Assembly (NCBI GenBank): GCA_001643675.2
Contig: LSRY02000031.1
Location: 775,001-839,000, forward strand
From: Monocercomonoides exilis
Lineage: Eukaryota > Preaxostyla > Oxymonadida > Polymastigidae
DNA: 64,000 nucleotides
Reading direction: 5' to 3'
A model generated the notes under the pieces. It did no database searches, had not been told where the DNA came from, and worked only from the letters and a program-made list of their open reading frames with translations. Position 1 is the first letter of the stretch. Every line of letters begins with the position of its first letter. A program made the position numbers and the translations under genes. Of this stretch, positions 1 to 12,000 are shown one piece after another.

Positions 1-171
1 TTGTTTGAGCAATAACATTTGTTTATAAAACATTTGTGTGAAATTCATCATTCGAATACGAAATCATTACCCAGTGACAAAAAATACCTTGGAAAACAAA
101 CACACCGAAAAAAGTTATGATTTCCAAATAATCACCCATATCTTAAGTATTTTCGTTTATTTTCAATATCA
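1..171. repeat. Merlin-like element sequence, fragment
   Basis: This AT-rich stretch aligns by eye with about 17550-17705, at the edge of the dead Merlin-like transposon, and its second half also resembles 61975-62035, just upstream of the second Merlin-like transposase. Shared landmarks are ataaaacatttgtg, aacacaccg followed by agttat, and ataatc. No coding sequence is visible. The assignment rests on visual alignment only. Confidence 0.4.
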
Positions 172-411
172 AAGACTTGCTCAAATTTCCATGAGCTTTT
201 TGTTTTGAGTGGTTTGAGTTATATCGGCATAGGTCTAAATTGTACCAGTTGCGAATTTGACGTTTTTTAATTATATTTCACTGTAATATTAATAAACGTA
301 ATTAATTAACTCTATATTATCGAGAAAATCTATGAAATTAAACTTTGAAAAACAATAATAAAAATTAATGATCGGACCCATAAAATATTTATATATTTTT
401 CCTTTTTTGTT
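172..411 (+). repeat. Left terminal inverted repeat of a cargo-carrying element
   Basis: Bases 172-217 are the reverse complement of 4746-4790, and bases 224-411 are the reverse complement of 2475-2655. The two blocks are adjacent here, but on the right they are separated by the 2656-4745 foldback element, so the foldback arrived later. The inner block also resembles 17700-17860 beside the Merlin-like remnant (shared landmark atcggaccc), which hints at a Merlin-family element. Confidence 0.65.
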
Positions 412-631
412 TTTGGGGTGTAATGGAGAAATTTAGTTGTTATCAGCAAAGATAATGATTGTAAAAAATATAATTCTTTGTATATCTATTATTTATTTAA
501 ATTTATATGTGTAATATTTTTCGTAATCAAAATCTATTCGAAATATGATTCTTGCTTGATGATATAGAATTTTTGTCTGAAGCGAAACATCCATTGAATT
601 GAATTCTTTATTTTGGCATTAGAGGAATGGA
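412..631. other. Non-coding spacer inside the element
   Basis: AT-rich spacer between the left inverted repeat and the captured surface-gene fragment. I see no reading frame or structured element. Confidence 0.5.
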
Positions 632-2244
632 TCAAAAACAAATTTTACAAATTATTCAGTTTCAGATGGAATAACAAATGGAGGAGCGATTTACATGCAT
701 AGCCTGGTTCGGGAACACTTTCGGTGAAATTTTGTTCGTTCAATGATTGCCATGCGTATTGTGATGGTGGAGGAATTTTTTTCTATTCGATAAGTTCAGT
801 CAAGGCTGAGAATAATTCGTGCAATGGATGTGTTGCCGAAAAAGATGAAGGAGGAGAGATTATGGCTTATCCGGTTCAGGAGTATGTCAGGACCAGTGGT
901 TGAGAATTTTTAAAATACAAAGCAGATAGAATAGGAGGAGGGCTTTATCTTTCATCTTTTAATGTTTCTGGATCTTCATGTATCGGAGCAGAAAGTGGGA
1001 AAGGGGAGAGTGCTTGCGTGTTTGAATGCTCATTTACTTCTTACTCACTAACAAGAAATTATGGTGGAGGAATGAATTGCTCATTTATTCCAGTTACATT
1101 GAAAATGAGGAGCCTTCGGTTTATTTCATGTTCAGCAATGGGATATGGAGGAGGATTGTTTGTGGAACCGAACAAAGAAATGACTTCATATGATAAAGTT
1201 TATTTTTATTTTTTGTTCTTCCATGAATGCAAATGCAAAACAACTTCTATTCCGTATGGACATGATGTATACTACATGGACTATTTCAGCTCCCATTTAG
1301 ATTCAAATCCATTTTATGAATGCTATTCAACCGATACAGATGATAGAAGAATGTGCTTTGCCTTTTATAATGCAAATGTTAGTTCTTGGATGTTTCAACA
1401 CACAGAAAAAAAGAATTGGCTATATGACAAGACGATCTATGTTTCTGTGAATGGGAATGACCTGAATGAGCTATGCGGGTCAAATGAGTCAAATCCGTGT
1501 CTGACAGTGAAGAAGGCGTTTGAGATGTGTGAGGTGCAGATTAGCTTGTCAGTCACGCTGATGGAAGGGAATCACACAAGCGAGACAGCAACAATTGAGA
1601 TTGGGGAAAAGAAGATTTCGGTCATTGGGAAGGGAAGTGAAACAAGTTCGATCGAAATAGGAGCCCTTTCATCAACTGGAGCGCTGTTCAGCGTGACAAC
1701 AGGTCACCTTGGTTTATAACACATGAAGGTTGATTGCAACTCAAATACAAGTTCTTCGCTGAGTGTGGTTGTGGTTTCTGATGGGAGTGGGTCACTCTCA
1801 TTGGAGGATGTTGTGATCACCACGAGTAAAACAGGAGACTATGTGATGTCGTCGTCAGTGTTTGTGGTGCCAATGTCACAGCTGTCGATGGTTGGTGTGG
1901 AATTCATAAATATGAATGTCTCAAAACCATTGTTCTCTGAGCCGGATCTCTCTTCTTCTTCTTCTTCTTTATCTTCCTCCTCTGCTCTGTTTTTGACAGC
2001 CACTTCATCTGGAGAGAGCATGCTGGCGAACTTGTCTGTGAATAATGTGAGGCTGACTGAAGGAGATGGGGTGGTTGTGGCAAAGAGTGTGGCAGAAGGA
2101 GAGACATTTGTTGTTCAGAATGTGACTATTGACGATTGAAGGTGTGAGAGTGGCAGTGGTGGAGGGATCAAGGTTGAGTTGGAAACAGATTCAAGAAAAT
2201 TTTGCACTGGAACATCCACATCGCAAGACGGAGAACAATGAAGG
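632..2244 (+). pseudogene. Dead fragment of a beta-helix (Pmp-like) surface protein gene
   Basis: The translation carries GGA[IL]/GGG turns alternating with N/C-rich strands (NGGAIYMHS, GGGIFFYS, IGGGLYLSS, YGGGLFVEP), as in the ectodomains of the giant genes in this window. It also has the cysteine module that starts each ectodomain block (CGSNESNPCLTVKK near 1475-1510). One frame runs from about 712 to 2244 but is cut by TGA at 901, TAA at 1717 and TGA at 2137, with a frameshift near 700-710 upstream. There is no start codon with a signal peptide, no membrane span and no kinase-like tail, so only ectodomain sequence is present. It lies between the inverted repeats 172-411 and 2475-2655, so it looks like host sequence carried by a transposon. 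Orientation and family are secure; the exact ends are not. Confidence 0.75.
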
Positions 2245-2474
2245 TTTGCAGATGAATTTTTCTCAATTAAATTGTAATGTTTTTCAAACGGTTTTTATTA
2301 AAAATTTTTTATTCTATGCATTCTTTTCAAAATGCGCAGAATGTTTATATAAAAAAAAGAAAACAAAACATAAACCAGTCCATTCTTTTTGATTAGAAGT
2401 CATGCAAAAACAGAAAAACAAGACAATTGCAAAATTTTATATTCAAAATATAGAGCGAATAAGTTCATAAAACA

Positions 2475-2655
2475 AAAAAGGAAAAATATATAAATATTTT
2501 ATGGGTCCGATCATTAATTTTTATTATTGTTTTTCAAAGTTTAATTTCATAGATTTTCTCGATAATATAGAGTTAATTAATTACGTTTATTAATATTACA
2601 GTGAAATATAATTAAAAAACGTCAAATTCGCAACTGGTACAATTTAGACCTATGC
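2475..2655 (-). repeat. Right terminal inverted repeat, inner part
   Basis: Reverse complement of 224-411 with almost no mismatches by eye. It ends exactly where the foldback element begins; the outer ~45 bp of this repeat are found beyond the foldback at 4746-4790. Confidence 0.7.
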
Positions 2656-4745
2656 CGTTATATCATTGTTTATAAACTTCACTTCTTTATGTTTTTGGTT
2701 ATTTTTCATTGTTTGGCACTTCATTATTTTATTATTTTTTCCATTTCACGATATTTTGATAATTAAATGAATTCATTTGAAGACGAGAGATTTATTTTAT
2801 TTTTCAAATATCAGTCGAAAATAATCATCAACAAAAGGCATTCAAAATAGACACGTGTATAAATAATACTTTATCGTGACTATTTTCTTTTTTCAAAATA
2901 ACACAAATTTATATATTTTTGTCATTATTCCATGAATAAAAAGAGTTTCAAATGAAAAAAATTAATCAATGAAAAAATATTCGTTTTCACAACCGTCAAT
3001 TATTTTTTTGATTGAAGCATTATCAAGAACTGATGGCATACACCATCAATTATTCAAAATTGGTAAACTTATAATTCAAAACTTATCATTTGAGGGTTTT
3101 TGAACAAAAAATGGGACAAAATATTTGACTTCGAGCATTTTCATTGAAAAATTATGCACCTTTGATAAACTTTTTGTGTTAAAAAAATTCGAAATAAATG
3201 TGTTCATTTTTTGACATTCATGGAATTTCACAAAACTTTTTGCAATAACATCGTGATGTTTGTTTTCAGATATGAAAATCCAATTTATATTGAAATCTGG
3301 TAAAGTTTTAAAATGTTATAAGTGAAACAATTTTTTAATGCTTTGTGCATAAAAAGCTTGAAAGTCCATATTTCCCCCCAAATCTTCTGTGAAAAATTTG
3401 TTTTTGGCTGAATGTCGGAAAATGATGAAAACATAATATTCAGTCAATATATGTGAAAACGATGAAACATTGAACTTCAATTTATGTTATTTATCAAAAA
3501 TCATGAAATTTTTTGATTATTCAGAAAAAAATCATCATCCTTGAAAAGGGATAATATTCAAACGAATTTTTCTCATATTGTTTTATTTGGCATTTATCAG
3601 AAAAAATAAATCATCAGTATTAATTGTCATTCTACATAACAGAATTCAAAAAAAATAAAATAAAATAAAAGAATAGATCAGAAACGAAACAAAAAGAAAA
3701 GAAAAGAAAAGAATAATTCTGAAAGCACATTGATTGATTCTTCCAAATGTGAAAATTGTTTGTATTCAGCAACTTGAAATAGCACAAATAACTTTTATTT
3801 TCTGACAAATACACAAATAAAACAATATGAGAAAAATTCGTTTGAATATTATCCCTTTTCAAGGATGATGATTTTTTTCTGAATAATCAAAAAATTTCAT
3901 GATTTTTGATAAATAACATAAATTGAAGTTCAATGTTTCATCGTTTTCACATATATTGACTGAATATTATGTTTTCATCATTTTCCGACATTCAGCCAAA
4001 AACAAATTTTTCACAGAAGATTTGGGGGGAAATATGGACTTTCAAGCTTTTTATGCACAAAGCATTAAAAAATTGTTTCACTTATAACATTTTAAAACTT
4101 TACCAGATTTCAATATAAATTGGATTTTCATATCTGAAAACAAACATCACGATGTTATTGCAAAAAGTTTTGTGAAATTCCATGAATGTCAAAAAATGAA
4201 CACATTTATTTCGAATTTTTTTAACACAAAAAGTTTATCAAAGGTGCATAATTTTTCAATGAAAATGCTCGAAGTCAAATATTTTGTCCCATTTTTTGTT
4301 CAAAAACCCTCAAATGATAAGTTTTGAATTATAAGTTTACCAATTTTGAATAATTGATGGTGTATGCCATCAGTTCTTGATAATGCTTCAATCAAAAAAA
4401 TAATTGACGGTTGTGAAAACGAATATTTTTTCATTGATTAATTTTTTTCATTTGAAACTCTTTTTATTCATGGAATAATGACAAAAATATATAAATTTGT
4501 GTTATTTTGAAAAAAGAAAATAGTCACGATAAAGTATTATTTATACACGTGTCTATTTTGAATGCCTTTTGTTGATGATTATTTTCGACTGATATTTGAA
4601 AAATAAAATAAATCTCTCGTCTTCAAATGAATTCATTTAATTATCAAAATATCGTGAAATGGAAAAAATAATAAAATAATGAAGTGCCAAACAATGAAAA
4701 ATAACCAAAAACATAAAGAAGTGAAGTTTATAAACAATGATATAA
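2656..4745. mobile_element. Foldback element: two ~935-bp inverted arms around a ~220-bp loop
   Basis: Arms 2656-3590 and 3811-4745 are reverse complements with essentially no differences I could find by eye (paired positions sum to 7401 throughout). The loop 3591-3810 is low-complexity and A-rich, with AAAAT and AAAAG runs. Each arm holds a 256-bp block (3111-3366 and its mirror 4035-4290) that is also present at 16008-16263, where it covers the 3' end of a Merlin-like transposase gene. The foldback is therefore built from transposon tail sequence, with no coding capacity of its own. It sits inside the right inverted repeat of the 172-4790 element. Confidence 0.8.
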
Positions 4746-4790
4746 CTCAAACCACTCAAAACAAAAAGCTCATGGAAATTTGAGCAAGTG
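4746..4790 (-). repeat. Right terminal inverted repeat, outer part
   Basis: Reverse complement of 172-217. It completes the repeat that is interrupted by the foldback at 2656-4745. Sequence beyond 4790 no longer mirrors 1-171, so this is the likely outer edge of the element. Confidence 0.65.
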
Positions 4791-5123
4791 TTTGATCTTA
4801 AAAATTAAACAAAAAATACCAGATCTTTTCACAATAATTAAAAATTAAAAAAATATTTTCCGGAATAGCACATATTAACATTTTAAAGGTTTCCTGCTTT
4901 TTATTTTTTTTTAAAAATGCTCTTGGGAACCAGAAAATTTATAATTCAATTGAAAAAGGTGTGGTTTATAAATCGCTGATCCCAATTTCCTTTTCCGTTG
5001 TTGCAATTGTTCGTTGCACCAAAATTTGATGGGAGCAACTCACATCACAATCAGAACAATATTCAATTTTGAACTATTTTAATTTAATTTAAGATTAAAT
5101 GCTGTTACCGTTTCGGATCGGTT
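4791..5123. other. Intergenic, no feature seen
   Basis: AT-rich sequence between the foldback region and the 3' flank of surface gene 1. No reading frame, repeat or RNA gene was recognised. Confidence 0.5.
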
Positions 5124-5127
5124 GGGT

Positions 5128-5200
5128 GACTAACCCATAACGTGGCGCTCTCATAAATACAAGAGAAGGAAGTGAAAAAACCATTTTCTCTTTCAAATAT
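5128..5200 (+). repeat. Solo DIRS-like terminal repeat remnant
   Basis: Contains cataacgtggcgctctc followed by the agagaaggaagtga block that forms the terminal repeats of the DIRS-like elements (33855-33925, 38053-38123). The same fragment occurs at 33481-33547 in inverted orientation and at 50970-51034. No internal element sequence follows here, so it is a solo end or a truncated copy downstream of gene 1. Confidence 0.6.
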
Positions 5201-5514
5201 AATCATAAAAATTAGTACAAAAATGAATGTGATCATTACTGAGCCATTTTGCCTTTATCAGATAAAAAATATGAACGATAAAAACAAAAAACAAGCTATT
5301 TATAAAGATTTTTCATTCTGCAAACTGAAAATGTTTGAAAACTTTAAATTATTGCTAAATGTTGAAGATGAGATATTTTCATTTTCATTTTTTTTAATTT
5401 GATAAAAAATTACCCGTAACAAACGAACAAAGTTAAAATTCCAAAAAGTCATATCTTCTATTTTTCAAAACATTTTGATGTGGTTAATGAAAAGAAGTGA
5501 ATCAAAAATCTTTC

Positions 5515-5521
<7 letters not shown>

Positions 5522-5555
<34 letters not shown>
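5522..5555. repeat. Poly(A) tract, 34 nt
   Basis: Uninterrupted A34, i.e. T34 on the coding strand of gene 1, about 470 nt after its stop. The tract occupies the same place behind gene 2 (33110-33152, 43 nt) and gene 3 (51361-51402, 42 nt). It is shared by descent and variable in length. Confidence 0.85.
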
Positions 5556-5558
<3 letters not shown>

Positions 5559-6020
5559 AATTTGAATGAATGCATTGTTCACTCTTCCTTTTATCAAACT
5601 CTATTTCTTACAGATAACAGAGATGACTGCCATCCTCCCATTCTGCATTCTCACTGTGTGAAAGAAAAATAAACTGTTGAAAATTACAAATGTGAACGAA
5701 AAAAAGAACATCCCAATAATACTGAATTTGAAACAGAAATCACCAGGTGTGTGCCTATTGGGAAAACTCCAGTGGTCCAAAGGAAGAAAGTGAAAGCCTC
5801 ACCATGGCTCGGGACGAAGAATGCAGCGAATGACAATCCACTCCCGAAAGCATGAATGTGATATGGCAATGCACTTTTCTTCCCAACGAGACACAAACAA
5901 AGGAAGCAATTGCTTTCAAGCAAGCATTCAATTCTTCTCATCCAACATTCTCCCAGCTCCACTTTTCAATTCCCCAGGTTTCCCAAATGCATTTCTCAAA
6001 TGAAAAAAAAAATCATCGTT
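5556..6020. other. Conserved 3' flank of gene 1
   Basis: Near-identical to 32646-33109 (inverted) and 51403-51864. A 92-codon open frame on the gene strand is conserved in all three copies but starts with GTG, so I treat it as untranslated flank. Confidence 0.55.
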
Positions 6021-9000
6021 TCATTCCATCCGACTGAAGCTCCCATTTGTGTCTTCGCTGTCTGCCTCTTCACATCTCGATCCATCTCCAATATCCAACG
6101 CGTCTGATGCCGTCACAAACATCGACCCCATCGGCATCTTCATGAACAGCTCCCGCTTCACATCCCCTAATGTCACCCGCTCATCCCACCCCTGCACCAC
6201 ACACTTCTCCTCCAACTCCCGAAGACTGCTCCCTCCCATCTTCTCCACCTTCGGCCGCTCCCCATTCACTATCTTCTGCCCTGCCACCACACCCTCATAC
6301 TCCCCAAACGGGATCTCCAGCGTCACACACTCCCACACCATCATCCCAATCGAAAACACCACTGACTCCTTCGTCGCCCCCATCTTCTTGTTCATCTGCA
6401 GCTCTGGCGCCTTCCACCTCAGGCACTCCTTTCTGAAGGCATCCTCATCCTCTTCAAATGCTGATGAGGGAAGGGAGTCATCATCATCATCACCATCATC
6501 ACTGGCAGATGTCACAACTGTTGATGATGAGATGGATGATGAATCTGAATCATCATCTGACAATAAGTCAGAGTGCATCACGATGCAGATGACCATGTGC
6601 TCAGAGAACAAAACAATGTGGGGACTCAGATTGGCCAATGACTGAAGAGGGTTTTCCATCTCGTCAAATGAGTGGAGTGCTCCATTCGCCACCCAGAACA
6701 ACACCTGTGCAGTTGTTTGCTCCCTCTCCTTCAACGAGCCAATCGCCATCTCCTTCTTCTCGTTCCTTCCATGCAATAGCATGAACAGCGAATCCCTCAG
6801 ATCCACGATCAGCTTCTCATGAGGAGATGAGCATGCCATCGCATCCACCAGATTTGACATCGATGAAGTGGTTGGACACAAATCCTCCCCTCGGACAAAT
6901 GTTGAATCTGAATCAGTTGTATCCGTTGTTGAGGTGGATGAAATGGAAGGCGATGGTGTTCTCTTTCGAATCTCTTCTTCTTCAACCTTCTCTAGCATCC
7001 ATTCTGGAATCTTATCAGTGTCTCTCCCCAGAATGTATTCAGTTGAGCCACTCTCGCTCAAAAGATGTTCTGATGACTCTGAGTGCCCCAAGCTTTTCTC
7101 ATACACCCTCTTCTTTATCCTCTCTTCATTCTTCTTCTCAGCATCTTTCTCAGCTCTCCTCCACTGCTCCTCAGGTGACATCTCCATCGTCACCATCTCA
7201 ATCAGCTTCGGATCCTTTTTCACTGTGTCATTCACAATCTCTCTCAGATCGTTTGCTTCATTCTTTGCTTTTCTCCATCGAACAATGAATATCACTGCCA
7301 CAATCAGAACAATCAATAATATTACAACAAGCACAATGACAATCAACAACCAAAAAGATTTTCCTTCTTTTCCTCCTTCAGCAAGCTTTCCTTCTCCATT
7401 TGTTTTTGATTCGCTCTTGTTCTTCAGAATGAAAGAATCTGTTGATGATGGATTATTTCCATCTCCAAACAGAATGCACACACTCACTTCCACCCCTTCT
7501 CCTGCTTCCGTTATCATCTCTTTTGGCAGTCTCCCTTCAACTTCGATCTCTGACACATATCCACTTTCATCAAACTCATATTTTTCAATCTGCTTTTCTT
7601 CTCCCATCTGCTTCACAACCATGAATGACAAGTCGCATGGCAGCAGCTCCTTCCCTTTGAACACAATCTCCACTTCTTCTCCCACTTCCTTTGCTTCAAC
7701 ACACTCCAACACTGGAATGAAGAATGGGGATGCTCTTTCAGAAATAATTCCCTCAAAATTGCATCCTTCATTCAGAATCCAAAGTGATGAATTATCTTTC
7801 ACTCCATCGCCTCCTTTCAAACTGGAGATTGTCAGTGAGGCAGAATTTGAGCAAATAATGTTTCTTCTCAATGATGGGTAATTCTCAATCGAAGGATTGT
7901 TGTTCTCAAATCTTCCATCTTTGATAATTATTGTGCCTCCACTCACACTCATTCCTCCCTTCGATGAGTTGCAAATCGTGGTGTCTCTCACAACTGCTTC
8001 ACTCATCGACAAGTCAACAACTGACCCATTCCATTTGCACACTTCATCAGCAACTCCATTCACTTCTGTTCCTGTTTCCAGATTCCCCTCAAACACACAC
8101 AAATCGATTAACATTTTGTTTGCATTTGTTATCGCCACCTGGCTCCCCTTTGGCGATTCTGATGTGCACTCGTGAAAAGAGCAGTTGCACATCTCAAAAC
8201 CACTCATTGGCTGACTTGTGCAAACAATGCAAGACCCATCACTCGATCGGCTGATGTTTGTGAATGATGACACCATCAATGATAAAATGAGTGATGAATG
8301 GCTGTTTTCAAGTGATATAAGGCTTCTCTCTTCCAACCCAATATTTGTGGCTGCCAACTTCGAAATGCTCACTTTCTCACTTTTCCCACATTCAATCAAC
8401 GAGTTCTTGCACTGGACATCATCCACTCCCGCATCCTCAAATGTTGTTCCTTCAGAACGCAATATCTCGAATACAGCCTTTGAAAATTTCAAGTGGCCAA
8501 CACTGCACCGATCTGCCTCAAACAACCCTTCTTCAACAACAATCAGAGAAAAGTCAAAAATGTTCTGTGTATTTTCTGTTGTTCTGCTCTCTGACAAGAA
8601 TGAAACAGATTCCAGAATGAGAGATCCATTCAGCTGACGTATCAAGCACGAGCAGACAACATTCCCCATTCCACAAAAAACAAATGACACCTTCTCAAAT
8701 CGAACAGATTCCGAGGTTCTCACAACACCCTCATTCACAAGCTCAATCTCTCTCACTTTTATCTCTCCATTCCTGCTCGCCTCCATCGACTTGATCGTCA
8801 CCTTCTCAGCTGAACACGAACCAGTCAATTCTGTCTCATTCCAAACAAACAGCTGCGAATAATCCGATGGGATGATGTGGCTCACCCCAACATTCAGCGA
8901 TGAGCATGTGCTCTTCATCTCCCCACACTGCTTGCTGTCGCTGCTGTTCTCCACAATCGATGAAACAAATATGAATTCGCTCCTGAACACAAACACCCTC

Positions 9001-12000
9001 CTCAGCAGATCCTCTTCATCCCCATAATTGTCTGCTGTGCATCCCCATATCGCCAGCTCCCTCACAAATGGCTCCCCAAAATTTATCAGGAACTGTGACT
9101 CACTTATCTGCGAATCAAGGTCTGTGCACTTCACAAACACATCTCTCCCCTTCGATGCAACATTCCGAAGGAATGTGATGTTCGACAGCACAAATGGCAA
9201 AGTCTTCTGTGAGACACTTTGCGATTTCAAAAACATCCCTCCACCTCTCCCAATGTTCGAACAGAAACACTCTGTCACATTTGTGTGATTCACTTCCAAT
9301 CTCCCCCTCTCATTGAGAAGGAAAAACACTCCACCTCCTTCGTTCGAGCTTCCAGATCCACAATTGTTTATAGACGAATTCTCTATTTTCAATCTCACTT
9401 CATTTGAAATGTCACAACAAAGCAACGAAGGGTTGTTTGACACGCTGTGCTTCACATTCGCAAATGTGCATTGCTCAAATAGAATATTCCATATTTCTTC
9501 TGCATTATCATTCTTCCTCTCAGAAATCACACATTCACTCATCACAACTGCACTTTTCCCACTCAATGAAATATCTTCAAATGTCACATCGCTCATGGTT
9601 GTTACACAATCAGCTGATATGCTCATTATCTCATGCATCGTTGAGAATCCAGCTATTTCTGTCTTTTCGATCTCCACAATTCCTTTCGAAGCACTGATCA
9701 GAACAAATGACACCTCACTTTCAGCATTGCCAATTGTGCGAATCGAACAGCTGACAACACTCGTTTTGACTGCATCTGAACCTGTCTGGATAAGGATGCT
9801 TTCTCCGTTGTCAAAGGAACTGGGGATCAGAATCCCCAATTCACTGAATTGAACAACCCCTTTGCATTCAACAACAACATCTCCATCCCCTTCAAGTGTT
9901 TGAGCAAATCGGATTTTGTCTGATTCCATATTTGTTCCTTCCACCCTCATTCCACTCATCTCAATCACACTCCTCACATCACAAACCCCCTGAACTGCAA
10001 TTGATTCAATCCCCAAGTCACTCTCTCGCTTCACCCCATAATCAACAGATCGGCATGGATACTCCAACAACCCACACACAACCACATTGTTTCCTTCATC
10101 GGCAATATACACACTCGATTCAACAGATTTCCAGAAATAGATCAGCGGGATTGCACACTCTTTGTTTTCTCCATCATATCCCATCAGAGAGTCTTCGGTC
10201 AATTCCTCCAGTCTATCTTTCACAAATGGAAGTGTTTCGTTCTTGATGCTCTTGGCAAGCGATGCAGATGAAATGAACAGATCCTTCCCATATTTCGCAT
10301 TGTTCGGCTTCTCAGATGAAAAAACAGGTGAGGATATCACAAACCCTGCCTTTCCTTCTTCTTCCTCTTTCAGTATCTTCAGCATTATTCCTCCTCCATA
10401 TCCAACACTTCCCTCTTCATATGGTGCTCTGCAACAATAAAACGAACACATATTAATCAACAGATTCGTTTCTGAAGATGCCTCACAAAAGAGTGCACCT
10501 CCTCCAATCTCGGTTCCCTCCTCTCCAGTTACAGCACACTCTTCAAATGTGCAGTCATTTATTTCCACTTTGAAATCTCTTCCATCATTATCATCATCAT
10601 TGTTCACAATGCTGATGCATCCTCCACTTCCCTTCCAACGAGTGATCGATGAAAATGTGCATCCCGACATCTCTTCAATGATCCCCTCGTGGCACTCAAC
10701 AACACTCCCATCACCAAATGTGATTTCAGAAAAATCGCAATGAGTCATATTCATCGAAGGCACACTTTCTGCATTCCCTTCAACAACAAATATCGATGAA
10801 TCTCCAATTTTCATATTCTCTGATCCAAACTCACTCACCTCCACAACCCCTCCAACAGCCTTCACAAACACTGTCGAAACAGTCTCAGTGCCTCCTTCCA
10901 TCCCACATCCATTCAGTGCAAGCTTCCCTGAATGACACTCAAACACACTTTCATGAAATGTCAGTGATTTCTTCAAAGAAAATACAATGCCAGTCACACA
11001 CACAGAAACTGTGTTTTCAATCAATCCACTTTGAGCTCCCTCTTTCTGATCAGAAACATCACACTTCATCTCATTCTCTTTGGATGCAATGCTCCATTCA
11101 TTCGAAGTCAACCCCAATTCCTCCTCAAAGACAAATGGCTCAAGAAGAGCAACATCCTTTTTCTTCCCTTCAAAGTGGAGTGAAACTGCCTTCCAAATGG
11201 ATGAACACGGAAACTCTTCAAATCCACACTTCGAGAAATCATGGCTCAGTGATCCTCCTCCCACAAACGCTGGTGAAGAAAAGTTGTTCCACAAATGGAC
11301 ACACAGCGGAATTGGAAACGATTCATCCCCATTTTCATATCCTTGCATCTTGCTCTTTGTTTCCAATGAAGCAGTCAATGAAGTGATCTTCCCACTTGTT
11401 GCTGTTGATTCCAGATCGATCGAGTCAACAAAAATGTCACTTCCCCATCTGGCCCTGTTTCCTTCAAATGTTGATGAAATCAGAAACTCTGTATTTGTGT
11501 CTTTCACTTTCAGCCCAATTCCTCCTCCTCTCCCTTGAGTGGCTGAGGCATAACAGTTCTTCACAATGCCTCCTTTCACATTCAATGAACTCCCACTTCC
11601 CACTTCAACCATCATTTCCCCTCCAAACTCACAGTCTTCATTCCCACAGCCATCAATCGCGCATCCCTCAAGAGTTATCGAATGTGACCCTTCACCCACA
11701 CTTATCAGAGATGATCCCGCTGTTGTTCTCACAATGTTGCTGAACACACATTTATCCAGAGACAATGTCACAGATGATTCTTGAGAAAGTGATATCACAC
11801 TCGTGGTGCTGAATGTTTGTCCCCATTTCACATCTTGCATCTTCAACTCTCCCCCTTCCACATTCACAAGTGAGTTCTGAATGCTCCTCTCCTCTAAATG
11901 AGTTGTGCCCATCGAAATATTCATTCGCTTCACATCCATCAACCCACTTCCCTCAACCTCAAACAGTCTGCATTGCCTGTTGTTTTCAAACGATGTGTTG

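Noticed and set aside
6868-7881. Long open frames antisense to the giant genes (also 33-kb and 52-kb equivalents)
   Set aside because: They are shadows of the biased codon use (GGA, GAT, TCA) of the real frame; compositions are Ser/Pro/His-rich and no domain is recognisable.
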